Program-made: the position numbers and the translations under genes
Assembly: GCA_045542485.1 (NCBI GenBank)
Contig: JAZQLC010000051.1
Coordinates: forward strand, 70,756-134,755
Origin: SIG575 sp045542485
Lineage (GTDB): Bacteria > Bacillota > Clostridia > Oscillospirales > Acutalibacteraceae
Reading direction: 5' to 3'
DNA: 64,000 bases
Notes under the pieces: model-generated
Told to the model about the DNA's origin: nothing
Seen by the model: the letters and a program-made list of their open reading frames with translations, nothing else
Database searches by the model: none
Part shown: positions 24,748 through 33,077 of the stretch, piece by piece
How the letters are laid out: the number at the start of each line of letters is the position of its first letter
How positions within the stretch are numbered: the stretch's first letter is position 1

Positions 24748-25791
24748 ATGGTTAAAAAGTGCGTAGCAGTAGGCGATATTTTCATCACACCTGAGATGAT
24801 GAAAGCAGGTATTGAAAAAGGCTATGAAGATATGGTTTTTGACACAAAGTATTTCTATTTCGGCTCATATGACAGACACGAAATGAGAAATGTTGTCAAA
24901 ACTATTGAAACAGGCGGATTTGAAACTCTTCCTCTTCCTGAGGGACTTGAAGAAGCAATCGCCGAGGCAGAAGTTCTTATGGTGCATCTTTGCCCCGTTA
25001 CAAAGAAGCTTATCGAAAAGGCTCCCAATCTGAAGCTTATCCTCTGCAACAGAGGCGGTCACGAAAACCTTGACATTCCTGCAGCAAGTGAAAAGGGGAT
25101 TGCAGTTCTTCTCAACCCTGCGCATAATGCAAACGCTGTTGCTGAATATACAGTAGGTCTTATGCTCAACGAGGTAAGAAACATCTCCCGTTCAGCTATG
25201 GCTATCCAGAAAGGAGAGTGGAGAGAGAAATATCCCAACACCGAAAAGAAAATCAGAGAAATGAGCGATATGACAGTCGGCATCATCGGCTTCGGTACAG
25301 TGGGCAGACTTCTCTACGATAAGCTGGTTTCATTCAACTGCAAAATTCTTATCAACGATATGTTTGAAAACTATTCAGGCATCAACAAGAATATTGCAAA
25401 ATTTGTTTCACTTGATGAGCTTCTCCGTGAAAGTGATATTGTTTCACTCCACGCAAGACTTTCAAAGAAGTCAATTCTTCTCGGTGCGAGAGAGTTCGGC
25501 ATTATGAAAGATACGGCATATTTCATCAACACAGCCCGTTCATATATGGTTGACTACAATGCTCTTGCAAACGCACTTAAAACAGGCGGTATTATGGGCG
25601 CAGCAATCGATGTTTTCGATAAAGAGCCTATTGATGAAAGCTGTCCTCTTCTCGGACTTGACAATGTAACTCTTACAAATCACCGTGGCGGCGACACAAT
25701 CAACTCTTATTCAGACAGCCCTGCTATGATGATGAAAGAGGCTTACAAATACTTCGACGGCGACGAGCCCAGATTCTGGATTAACAGATAA
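24748..25791 (+). CDS. D-2-hydroxyacid dehydrogenase family protein
   Basis: A 347-residue NAD-dependent dehydrogenase. Its catalytic Arg/Glu/His scaffold is visible as LCNRGGHENLD (about 90-100), the cofactor motif VGIIGFGTVGRLLYDKL (about 172-188), NTARSYMVDYNAL with the catalytic Arg, a DVFDKEPIDE Glu region and TNHRGGDT with the general-acid His (about 312). Members interconvert 2-keto and D-2-hydroxy acids. In classical tarIJ operons the partner of TarI is an alcohol dehydrogenase, TarJ; here a different fold takes that place, which suggests an acid rather than ribitol as the activated group. GGGAGG precedes the ATG. It overlaps the next start by one base (TAATG). Confidence 0.85.
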   Translation: MVKKCVAVGDIFITPEMMKAGIEKGYEDMVFDTKYFYFGSYDRHEMRNVVKTIETGGFETLPLPEGLEEAIAEAEVLMVHLCPVTKKLIEKAPNLKLILCNRGGHENLDIPAASEKGIAVLLNPAHNANAVAEYTVGLMLNEVRNISRSAMAIQKGEWREKYPNTEKKIREMSDMTVGIIGFGTVGRLLYDKLVSFNCKILINDMFENYSGINKNIAKFVSLDELLRESDIVSLHARLSKKSILLGAREFGIMKDTAYFINTARSYMVDYNALANALKTGGIMGAAIDVFDKEPIDESCPLLGLDNVTLTNHRGGDTINSYSDSPAMMMKEAYKYFDGDEPRFWINR

Positions 25792-26060
25792 TGGAAGAGA
25801 TACTTGAATTTATTATCGAAGTTTATATGGGCATTATGACACATTTTGTCCCGGATAAGAAAGTCAAGAAAGTATATATTAAGTTGATTGCTGGTATTTG
25901 GGCTGCAATTCTTATGATAAGCGGACTGATTGCTATTGCTTTATTAGGTGAAACAGACGGTGAAAGTGTGGCAGGAAAGGTAATACTGGCAGTGTGTCTT
26001 ATTCTTACCGTCTGTCAGATTATAGCCGGTATAATTATTGTGAAAAGAAAAAGTAAATAA
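25791..26060 (+). CDS. Small two-TM membrane protein of the LicD cluster
   Basis: An 89-residue protein of no recognised family. The N-terminus (MEEILEFIIEVYMGIMTHFV) is amphipathic. A basic KKVKKVYIK segment precedes two hydrophobic helices (about 33-52 and 62-82) and a basic end KRKSK. It is coupled to the hydroxyacid dehydrogenase through a TAATG overlap and ends at a strong terminator, so it is part of the operon. A membrane-tether or accessory role for the cluster is only an inference from position. Confidence 0.65.
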   Translation: MEEILEFIIEVYMGIMTHFVPDKKVKKVYIKLIAGIWAAILMISGLIAIALLGETDGESVAGKVILAVCLILTVCQIIAGIIIVKRKSK

Positions 26061-26067
26061 AAATTTT

Positions 26068-26109
26068 GCAGGTATTCTTTCAATTTGAAAAAATACCTGC
26101 ATTTTTTAT
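26068..26109. terminator. Terminator of the LicD cluster, possibly bidirectional
   Basis: GCAGGTATT/AATACCTGC (26068-26076/26092-26100) with a nested TTTC...GAAA is followed by TTTTTT. It lies between convergent genes. Confidence 0.88.
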
Positions 26110-27395
26110 TTATTAACTATCTTATCAACATCATTAAGATTAATTCTCTTTGATACAATATATGTTCTTCTCTTCTGTTTGCCCTTATCGGTTTTCTGTG
26201 TGCCCTCTTTCATCTCTTCGGGGGAGAAGATGCCGTATGAGGAGGTGACGATTGTACCGTCAGGGAGAACAACATTTCCGCAGTATCCGGTGTCGCCGTT
26301 TGCAGCGAGGGCAGGTGCATCCTGATTGTCAAGATATGTGTGGGCAATCTTGATTCGGTACTGACCTTCTCTTCCGTTTTTTAGGTCATCGTATGTGCCG
26401 ACCCAGGCAACCCAGCCTTCGGAATACCAGTTTCTCTTCACCGCTTCAACATTATTTTTCTTGTATGCCTCTTTGTTTCTCTCTATTGAACGGAAAGTGA
26501 TGAAAAGTCTGCCGTCGGGAGTGTAGTCTGCCTTGTGTCTTTCACCGTTAAGTGAAACGGGTGCTTCCACGGGCTCTGACCAGGTTTTGCCCTCGTCCTG
26601 AGAGAACATCAGGAGGCTTGTACAACGCTTTTTGTTGCATCTTGCAATAAGGCAGATTTCGTCGCCCTTGCCCATATCTGAGCGTACGGCCTCAACCTCG
26701 CAGATACCTGCAAATTTTTCATACTTTCTGTATTTTGCAAGATATTTTACCGGCTCTGACCAGTGATAATCACCGTTTTCATCGAAAGTGAGAATTGTCA
26801 TAAAATTCTCAAAACTGTTGTTGTGGAAGAGAGCCATCCACTTGTCCACGAATTTTCCGTTTTCTTTAAGGCGTGTGAGAGATGCCATTGAAACGACGGG
26901 CACAGTGGGGAATGAAGATTTGTTGTCATAGAAAAGCTTGAAAGGTGTCCAGGTTTCGCCCTCGTCATCGGAAACAGAACAGTTCCAGCCACCGGGAGTA
27001 GGCGTGTTCGGCCATTTAGGATTACCTGAAATGAGAATCAGCTTCTCTTTTCCGTCAGTGAACTCAAGACGGTAAACGGTGGGTGTTTCCAGGGATTTCT
27101 CCCAGGATTCAGGGGGATTTTTTATTTCCTCTGTGTAGCTTTTACCGCCGTCGACGGAAATTTTAGAAATAATTCTGCCTTTGCCGTGACCCTCGGGATA
27201 AAAAGTGAGGACATTGCCGTTCCTGAGAAGCACCGAATCGGGATGTCCCAGATAGGCTGAGGAGTCGTCAACTGTTACATTTTCATAAAGATACTCAAAT
27301 TTTTCGGGTGTGTTGTCCGGTTTTACTGCAAGGTCAACCTGAGGAATTGAATAATAAGGAACTTTTTTCTGAAAGCGATTTTTAAAGAAAAACAT
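26106..27395 (-). CDS. Sialidase-like six-bladed beta-propeller (BNR/Asp-box) protein
   Basis: A 429-residue protein without a signal peptide. Asp-box repeats are visible: SVDGGKSY (about 95), SVSDDEGETW (about 145) and SQDEGKTWSEP (about 265), with the fold opening LGHPDSVLLRNGNVL. The usual RIP arginine motif of GH33 is not evident, so a true sialidase role is uncertain; related proteins bind or cleave other glycans. The ATG at 27395 follows AAAAAGGTG by 6 bases. A longer frame beginning at 27425 would start inside the -10 box, so it is rejected. Single gene, cytoplasmic by prediction. Confidence 0.72.
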   Translation of the reverse strand: MFFFKNRFQKKVPYYSIPQVDLAVKPDNTPEKFEYLYENVTVDDSSAYLGHPDSVLLRNGNVLTFYPEGHGKGRIISKISVDGGKSYTEEIKNPPESWEKSLETPTVYRLEFTDGKEKLILISGNPKWPNTPTPGGWNCSVSDDEGETWTPFKLFYDNKSSFPTVPVVSMASLTRLKENGKFVDKWMALFHNNSFENFMTILTFDENGDYHWSEPVKYLAKYRKYEKFAGICEVEAVRSDMGKGDEICLIARCNKKRCTSLLMFSQDEGKTWSEPVEAPVSLNGERHKADYTPDGRLFITFRSIERNKEAYKKNNVEAVKRNWYSEGWVAWVGTYDDLKNGREGQYRIKIAHTYLDNQDAPALAANGDTGYCGNVVLPDGTIVTSSYGIFSPEEMKEGTQKTDKGKQKRRTYIVSKRINLNDVDKIVNK

Positions 27396-27423
27396 AAAAT
27401 TCACCTTTTTACTGTTTTTTCTC

Positions 27424-27452
27424 ATTATATCATAGGGTGCTTACGGATTCAA
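27424..27452 (-). promoter_or_regulatory. Promoter of the sialidase-like gene
   Basis: Minus-strand TTGAAT (27452-27447) and consensus TATAAT (27429-27424), spacer 17. It decides the start choice for the gene. Confidence 0.75.
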
Positions 27453-27497
27453 GATTTATTTCAAAGGATGTTTTTTGGTAAACACATCATTTTTCTC

Positions 27498-27526
27498 TTG
27501 TAAAAGGGGTGATAATGTTGTATAAT
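27498..27526 (+). promoter_or_regulatory. Promoter of the typA operon
   Basis: TTGTAA (27498-27503) and consensus TATAAT (27521-27526), spacer 17, about 36 bases before the typA start. Confidence 0.75.
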
Positions 27527-27561
27527 GTTAAATTGTAATATTGTTTGTGAAGGTGAAAAAT

Positions 27562-29382
27562 TTGGATAAAAGAAATGAAGTAAGAAATGTAGCGATTATT
27601 GCTCACGTTGACCACGGTAAAACAACACTGGTTGATGAGATGCTCAAGCAGAGCGGTATTTTCCGTTCCAATGAGCAGGTTCAGGACAGAGTTATGGACT
27701 CGAATGACCTTGAAAGAGAAAGAGGAATCACAATTCTTTCAAAAAATACATCTATCCGCTATATGGACACAAAGATTAATATCGTTGACACTCCCGGACA
27801 CGCTGATTTCGGCGGTGAGGTTGAACGAATCCTTATGATGGTTGACGGCGTTCTTCTTCTCGTTGACGCTTTTGAGGGCTGTATGCCTCAGACAAGATTC
27901 GTTCTGAAAAAAGCTCTGGGCCTTGAGAAAAAGGTTATTGTCGTTGTCAACAAGATTGACCGTCCCGGTGCCCGTCCCGAAGAGGTTATCGACGAAGTTC
28001 TTGACCTTTTCATTGAGCTCGGTGCAAACGAGGACCAGCTTGAATTCCCCGTAGTTTACGCTTCTGCAAGAGAGGGATATTCTTCACTTGACAGCTCTGT
28101 CAGAGAGGGGGATATGAGACCTCTTCTTGACTCTATCCTTGAAAATATCGAATGTCCCGAGGGTGATCTGAACGGCCCTGCACAGGTGCTTTTCTCAAGC
28201 CTTGACTATGATGATTATATCGGCAGAATCGGTATCGGCAGAGTTGAGAGAGGCTGCATCAGAAAAGGTGACAGCGTTGTTCTCTGCAAAACAGACGGCA
28301 CAACACAGAATGTTAAGGTTTCAAGACTTTATCAGTTTGAGGGTCTTAAGAGAACAGAAGTTGACTCAGCCACAATGGGTGACCTTATCTGCGTTTCAGG
28401 TATTGAGGGTCTCAATATCGGTGAAACAATCTGTTCTCCCGACTGCGTTGAACCGCTTCCCTTTATAAAAATTGACGAGCCCACGATTTCAATGAACTTT
28501 ATTGTTAACGACAGCCCCTTTGCAGGTAGAGAGGGTAAGTTCGTAACATCAAGAAATATCCGCGACAGACTTTATAAAGAAGTAGAAACCAATGTAAGTA
28601 TGAGGGTTGAGGATACTGAAACCACAGATACTTTCAAGGTATCGGGCAGAGGTGAGCTTCATCTTTCGATTCTTATCGAAACAATGCGTCGTGAGGGCTA
28701 TGAATTCCAGGTTTCCCGTCCCAAGGTTATTCTCAAGGAAGAGAACGGAGTGACTATGGAGCCGGTTGAACTGCTTATTGTTGAGGTGCCTGAAAACTAT
28801 GTGGGCGCAGTTATTGAAAAGCTTGGCTCACGCAAGGGTGAACTTGAAAATATGGGCACACGCGACGGAGGTATGAGCCATCTTGAATTCAGAATCCCCT
28901 CCAGAGGACTTATCGGTTACCGTTCAGAGTTTATGACAGACACAAACGGTAACGGTATTATGAACCAGCTCTTTGACGGTTATGTGCCTTATACAGGTGA
29001 CATAAAAATGCGTGAGAGAGGCTCAATCGTTGTTCACGAAACAGGTGAAACAACAGGCTACGGACTTTTCAACACTCAGGAAAGAGGCAGACTTTTTGTG
29101 GGCCCCGGTGTTGAGGTTTATGAGGGTATGATTGTGGGCGAGTGTGCAAGAGACGAGGACATCGTTTGTAATGTCTGCAAGAAAAAGCAGATGACAAACA
29201 CCCGTGCAGCAGGTTCGGACGACGCACTCAGACTTGTTCCTCATTCAGTGCTCAGCCTTGAGCAGTCAATGGAGTTCATCAGTGATGACGAGCTTCTTGA
29301 AATTACTCCCAAATCACTGAGACTGAGAAAACGCATTCTCTCCAAGGAACTGAGAATGAAGAAAAAATTCGGAGGAAAATAA
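27562..29382 (+). CDS. typA: Ribosome-associated GTPase TypA/BipA
   Basis: A 606-residue translational GTPase. G1 is AHVDHGKTT (about residues 13-21), followed by switch I with RERGITI, G3 DTPGHADFGGEV and G4 NKIDRP. EF-G-like domains II, III and V and a BipA-specific C-terminal domain follow. It binds the 70S ribosome and helps assembly, especially under stress. The start is taken as TTG at 27562 with AGGTG 6 bases upstream; in-frame TTG/GTG codons further up lack a site. It is first in an operon with a HAD phosphatase (1-base overlap) and a transporter. Confidence 0.95.
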   Translation: MDKRNEVRNVAIIAHVDHGKTTLVDEMLKQSGIFRSNEQVQDRVMDSNDLERERGITILSKNTSIRYMDTKINIVDTPGHADFGGEVERILMMVDGVLLLVDAFEGCMPQTRFVLKKALGLEKKVIVVVNKIDRPGARPEEVIDEVLDLFIELGANEDQLEFPVVYASAREGYSSLDSSVREGDMRPLLDSILENIECPEGDLNGPAQVLFSSLDYDDYIGRIGIGRVERGCIRKGDSVVLCKTDGTTQNVKVSRLYQFEGLKRTEVDSATMGDLICVSGIEGLNIGETICSPDCVEPLPFIKIDEPTISMNFIVNDSPFAGREGKFVTSRNIRDRLYKEVETNVSMRVEDTETTDTFKVSGRGELHLSILIETMRREGYEFQVSRPKVILKEENGVTMEPVELLIVEVPENYVGAVIEKLGSRKGELENMGTRDGGMSHLEFRIPSRGLIGYRSEFMTDTNGNGIMNQLFDGYVPYTGDIKMRERGSIVVHETGETTGYGLFNTQERGRLFVGPGVEVYEGMIVGECARDEDIVCNVCKKKQMTNTRAAGSDDALRLVPHSVLSLEQSMEFISDDELLEITPKSLRLRKRILSKELRMKKKFGGK

Positions 29383-30032
29383 TGTCACATTTCAGGTTTG
29401 TGATTTTCGATTTTGACGGCACGGTTGCAGACACGAGGCAAGGTGTTTTTGACAGCATAGCTTACGCCCTGACCTCCTACGGCTATGAAGTGCCTGACGA
29501 AAATGTCTTGAATTCTTTTTTAGGTCCGCCGCTTCACGCTTCTTTCAAAAAGACAACCTCCTGTACCGACGAAATGGCTGAAAAACTGACGGCAAAATAC
29601 CGTGAGCTTTATACCGACAATGCTATGTACCGTCTGAGCCTTTTCGACGGAATGGAAAATGTGCTGAAAGAAATGAAAAGCCACGGAATAAAAATGGCAA
29701 TCGCTTCATCAAAGCCTGAAAAATTCTTTGCAAAGCTTCTGAAACATCTGAATATTGACGGGTATTTCGATGCTGTATGCGGTGCGTCTCTCGGTGACAT
29801 CCACAATACAAAACAAGAAATAATTGCCCGTGCTATGAAAGAGCTTTCTGCCGACAAGGAAGCAACTCTTATGGTCGGCGACAGAGTTTTTGATATTGAC
29901 GGGGCAAAAGCAAACGGTATAAAATCTGTCGGTGTGGTTTTCGGCTTCGATTACACAGAAGAGCTTGAAAATGCCGGAGCAGATGTTATAGTAAAAAAAT
30001 CAGATGAACTGTTAAAGGAGGTTCTGAAATGA
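29382..30032 (+). CDS. HAD hydrolase, phosphoglycolate phosphatase-like
   Basis: A 216-residue HAD phosphatase. Motif I is FDFDGTVADT (residues 9-18), then a helical cap with LNSFLGPPLH, motif II IASSKPEKF, motif III with KQEIIARAM and motif IV MVGDRVFDIDGAKANG. The family removes phosphate from phosphoglycolate or other small phosphates. Its ATG overlaps the typA stop (TAATG) behind GGAGG, and its stop overlaps the transporter start (ATGA), so the three are translationally coupled. Confidence 0.87.
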   Translation: MSHFRFVIFDFDGTVADTRQGVFDSIAYALTSYGYEVPDENVLNSFLGPPLHASFKKTTSCTDEMAEKLTAKYRELYTDNAMYRLSLFDGMENVLKEMKSHGIKMAIASSKPEKFFAKLLKHLNIDGYFDAVCGASLGDIHNTKQEIIARAMKELSADKEATLMVGDRVFDIDGAKANGIKSVGVVFGFDYTEELENAGADVIVKKSDELLKEVLK

Positions 30033-31465
30033 CTAAAGAAAAAACACTGCGTAAGGATTCGGGGAAGCTTGTTTCCACAAATGAGCTGATTTTCTTCCTT
30101 ATGGGCACATTTTTTCTGACAACAATGACAGGTATGTGCGGCAGTTACAGACAAGCTTATCTTATCAATATTCTCGGTCTTGAATCGGGTCAGGTAAGTA
30201 CAATCAACCTTGTCTGTTCAATCGCAAGTTACTTTATAAATTTCTTCCTTATGATGCGCGTTGACAGACCGCCGAAAAAAGGTAAGGCGAAGTTTATCCC
30301 CCTCGTCAGAAACTGGGCAATACCCTTCGGTCTTGTGGTTATTCTGATGTATTATACACCTCCCTTCATTGACAGAACAACTTCAATGATAGTTATCTGG
30401 TGTATCTGTCTCCAGCTTATCTATAACATTCTCAATGTTTTCGCAGGTGCTCTTAACAATGTTGCAGTTGTTATTTCTCCCAACAGTGAGGAGAGAGATA
30501 CTGCTCTTACATTCCGCGGAATCGTAAATGCAATCGGCAACTCAGCACCTCTCGTAGTTGTTCTCGTTGCAGGTCTTATTACTGATAAAGAGGAGTACCA
30601 GTATCTGGGCTCAGCAGTTGCTTGTTCAATCGTTGCAGTGACATTTATGCTTATCGCTTGTCGCAAGGTAAAAGAGCGCGTTGAATACAGCACAGAGAAG
30701 AGAAATCCTTTCCTCGGTTACAGAGATGTTCTTAAAAATAAATACGCATGGATTGTTATCATCAGCGAGTTTCTGAAGAACTTCCGCGGTATTGCAAGTT
30801 ATATGGGTGTTTTCCTTGCAGCAGCACTTCTCGGCTCTTCAAGTAAGTTCATTCTTCTCGGTCTGCCCACAGGTATCGGTACATTCGTTGGTATGCTTAT
30901 CGTTAAAGCACTTCTCAAGAAATTCAACTCAAAGCAGATTTATATTGCATCGGGCATTTATTCTCTGATTGCAAACTCAGCTGCTTTCGCAATCGGTGTT
31001 CAGTATTTCAGAACAGGAAACTCAGTTCTTCAGATAGTTTTCATCGGAGCACTTTTCCTCATCGGTCTGCAGTTCGGTGCATCAAACCTTATCCCTGCTA
31101 TGTTCCAGGCTGATATCCTTGAGGATATCGAGGTTAAATCACATAAGCGTCTTGACGCAACGCTTGGTTTTGTATGCGGTATCGGCTCTACAATTTCAGG
31201 TACTGTTGCATCAACTCTCGCGCCCCGCTTCCTTTACGGCGACGGCTCAATCATCGGCTACATACAGCCCGTTGAGGGCGTATACCCTGAGCAGGAGTTC
31301 CAGACAAAGGTTATGCTTCTGTTCTTCTACACAATTGTTCACGGTATAATGATGCTTCTTGCAGGTGTGCCTTTCTTTTTCTACAAGCTTACAGGTAAGA
31401 GAAAAGAAGAGGTTCACGCAGCAGTACTTGCATACAGAGAAACAATTGAAGAAAAGGCTGAATAA
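30029..31465 (+). CDS. MFS transporter, GPH (glycoside-pentoside-hexuronide) type
   Basis: A 478-residue protein with about 12 predicted membrane helices. The GKAKFIPLVRNW segment after helix 2-3 and an overall MelB-like hydropathy pattern suggest a cation-coupled sugar symporter. It follows the HAD gene by a 4-base overlap and ends at a strong terminator 45 bases before the GH51/GH3 unit's promoter. The adjacent intracellular arabinofuranosidase and GH3 enzyme make an arabinose- or xylose-containing oligosaccharide a reasonable but unproven cargo. Confidence 0.8.
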   Translation: MTKEKTLRKDSGKLVSTNELIFFLMGTFFLTTMTGMCGSYRQAYLINILGLESGQVSTINLVCSIASYFINFFLMMRVDRPPKKGKAKFIPLVRNWAIPFGLVVILMYYTPPFIDRTTSMIVIWCICLQLIYNILNVFAGALNNVAVVISPNSEERDTALTFRGIVNAIGNSAPLVVVLVAGLITDKEEYQYLGSAVACSIVAVTFMLIACRKVKERVEYSTEKRNPFLGYRDVLKNKYAWIVIISEFLKNFRGIASYMGVFLAAALLGSSSKFILLGLPTGIGTFVGMLIVKALLKKFNSKQIYIASGIYSLIANSAAFAIGVQYFRTGNSVLQIVFIGALFLIGLQFGASNLIPAMFQADILEDIEVKSHKRLDATLGFVCGIGSTISGTVASTLAPRFLYGDGSIIGYIQPVEGVYPEQEFQTKVMLLFFYTIVHGIMMLLAGVPFFFYKLTGKRKEEVHAAVLAYRETIEEKAE

Positions 31466-31474
31466 TCAATAGTG

Positions 31475-31504
31475 AAATCCACCCGGATAACGGGTGGATT
31501 TTTT
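31475..31504 (+). terminator. Intrinsic terminator of the typA operon
   Basis: A perfect 11-bp stem AAATCCACCCG/CGGGTGGATTT (31475-31485/31491-31501) with loop GATAA, then T-run. Confidence 0.92.
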
Positions 31505-31514
31505 ACTCAGATTA

Positions 31515-31544
31515 TTGAAATGTATGTGTTTTGTATGATATACT
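31515..31544 (+). promoter_or_regulatory. Promoter of the GH51-GH3 operon
   Basis: TTGAAA (31515-31520) and TATACT (31539-31544), spacer 18. Confidence 0.6.
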
Positions 31545-31577
31545 TAACTTATACATAGCCGAAAGGGGCAGTGAAAA

Positions 31578-33068
31578 ATGAAAGCGAAAATTACTATTGC
31601 AAAAGAACTTAAAGTAGGGGATATTGACAGGCGTATGTTCGGCTCATTTGTTGAGCATCTGGGCAGAGCAGTGTACGGCGGAATCTATGAGCCGGGTCAC
31701 GAAACGGCAGATGAAGACGGTTTCAGACGCGATGTCATTGACCTTGTAAATGAACTTGATGTGCCTGTTGTCCGTTATCCCGGCGGAAATTTTGTTTCGG
31801 GCTATGATTGGGAGGACGGTGTAGGTCCCGTTGAGTCAAGACCCAAGAGACTTGACCTTGCATGGGGCACAACAGAGCCTAACACTTTCGGCACAAACGA
31901 GTTTATGAAATGGTGTCAGAAAGCGAAAACTGCACCGATGATGGCGGTAAATCTTGGTACAAGAGGTCCCGACGAGGCGAGAGCCCTTGTTGAATACTGC
32001 AACCTGAATACCGATACAAAATATGCAAAAATGAGAAAAGACCACGGCTATGAAAAGCCCTGGGATGTAAAACTCTGGTGTCTCGGTAACGAAATGGACG
32101 GCTCCTGGCAGATGGGAGCAAAAACTGCTACCGAATACGGCAGAACTGCCCTTGAGGCATCAAAGCTTATGAAGTGGGTTGACCCCTCAATCGAAACTGT
32201 TCTCTGCGGCTCTTCAAGCAGAAATTCGCCCACATTCGGTAAATGGGAAGAAACTGCTCTCGATATCGCCTATGACAGCATCGATTATCTTTCTCTTCAT
32301 CAGTATTACGGCAACAGTTCAAAGGATACGGAAACTTTCCTTGCTCTTTCAACTGAGCTTGACGAATTTATTTACAGCGTTATCTGTGTTTGCGACTATG
32401 TAAAAGCAAAGAAACGCAGCAAGAAAAAGATAATGCTCTCATTTGACGAGTGGAATGTGTGGTATCATTCCTGGGGTGCACCCTTTGAAAAATGGTCAGT
32501 TGCACCCGGTCTTCTTGAAGATATATATAACTTTGAAGATGCTCTTGTGGCTGCTTGTATGCTTATCACTCTTCTTCGTCACGCTGACAGAATCAAGGTT
32601 GCTTGTATTGCTCAGCTTGTAAATGTTATCGCACCTATCTTCACAAAGACAGGCGGTGGCGTGTTCCGCCAGACAACATTCTATCCTTTCGAAAGAATGT
32701 CAAAATATGCCCGTGGCGCATCTATCAAGCCTATTGTTGAATGTCCGAAATATGACACTAAGGATTATACGGATGTGCCTTACCTGGAAACAATTGCTAC
32801 ATACGATGAGGAAAACGACGAGGTTGCAGTGTTTGTGGTAAACCGTTCTCTTACAGAGGATTGCGTTCTTGATTTCTCTCTTCTCGACTTTGACGGCTAC
32901 AAGCCCGTATCTTTCGAGTCGATGGACGGCTATGACAAGCTTCTTGTAAACGATTTCGGTAAAGAAACTGTCTGTATGCATACAAATGAAATTCCCTCAG
33001 GTGATAACGGTCAGTTCACAGCTTGTCTTAAAAATATGAGTTTCAATGTTATCAGATTCAAAAAATAA
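31578..33068 (+). CDS. GH51 alpha-L-arabinofuranosidase
   Basis: A 496-residue intracellular glycoside hydrolase. The N-terminus has the family DRRMFGSFVEHLGRAVYGGI and RYPGGNFVSGYDWEDGVGP. The acid/base Glu is in CLGNEMDG (about 171) and the nucleophile Glu in FDEWNVWY (about 290). A C-terminal beta-sandwich completes the usual approximately 500-residue length. It removes terminal alpha-L-arabinofuranose from arabinoxylan or arabinan oligosaccharides. No signal peptide is present, so substrates must be imported. It is followed 9 bases later by the GH3 gene. Confidence 0.94.
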   Translation: MKAKITIAKELKVGDIDRRMFGSFVEHLGRAVYGGIYEPGHETADEDGFRRDVIDLVNELDVPVVRYPGGNFVSGYDWEDGVGPVESRPKRLDLAWGTTEPNTFGTNEFMKWCQKAKTAPMMAVNLGTRGPDEARALVEYCNLNTDTKYAKMRKDHGYEKPWDVKLWCLGNEMDGSWQMGAKTATEYGRTALEASKLMKWVDPSIETVLCGSSSRNSPTFGKWEETALDIAYDSIDYLSLHQYYGNSSKDTETFLALSTELDEFIYSVICVCDYVKAKKRSKKKIMLSFDEWNVWYHSWGAPFEKWSVAPGLLEDIYNFEDALVAACMLITLLRHADRIKVACIAQLVNVIAPIFTKTGGGVFRQTTFYPFERMSKYARGASIKPIVECPKYDTKDYTDVPYLETIATYDEENDEVAVFVVNRSLTEDCVLDFSLLDFDGYKPVSFESMDGYDKLLVNDFGKETVCMHTNEIPSGDNGQFTACLKNMSFNVIRFKK

Positions 33069-33077
33069 GGTGATTTT

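Noticed and set aside
27396..27425. Upstream ATG of the sialidase-like gene
   Set aside because: It overlaps the -10 promoter box, so it would not be in the transcript.
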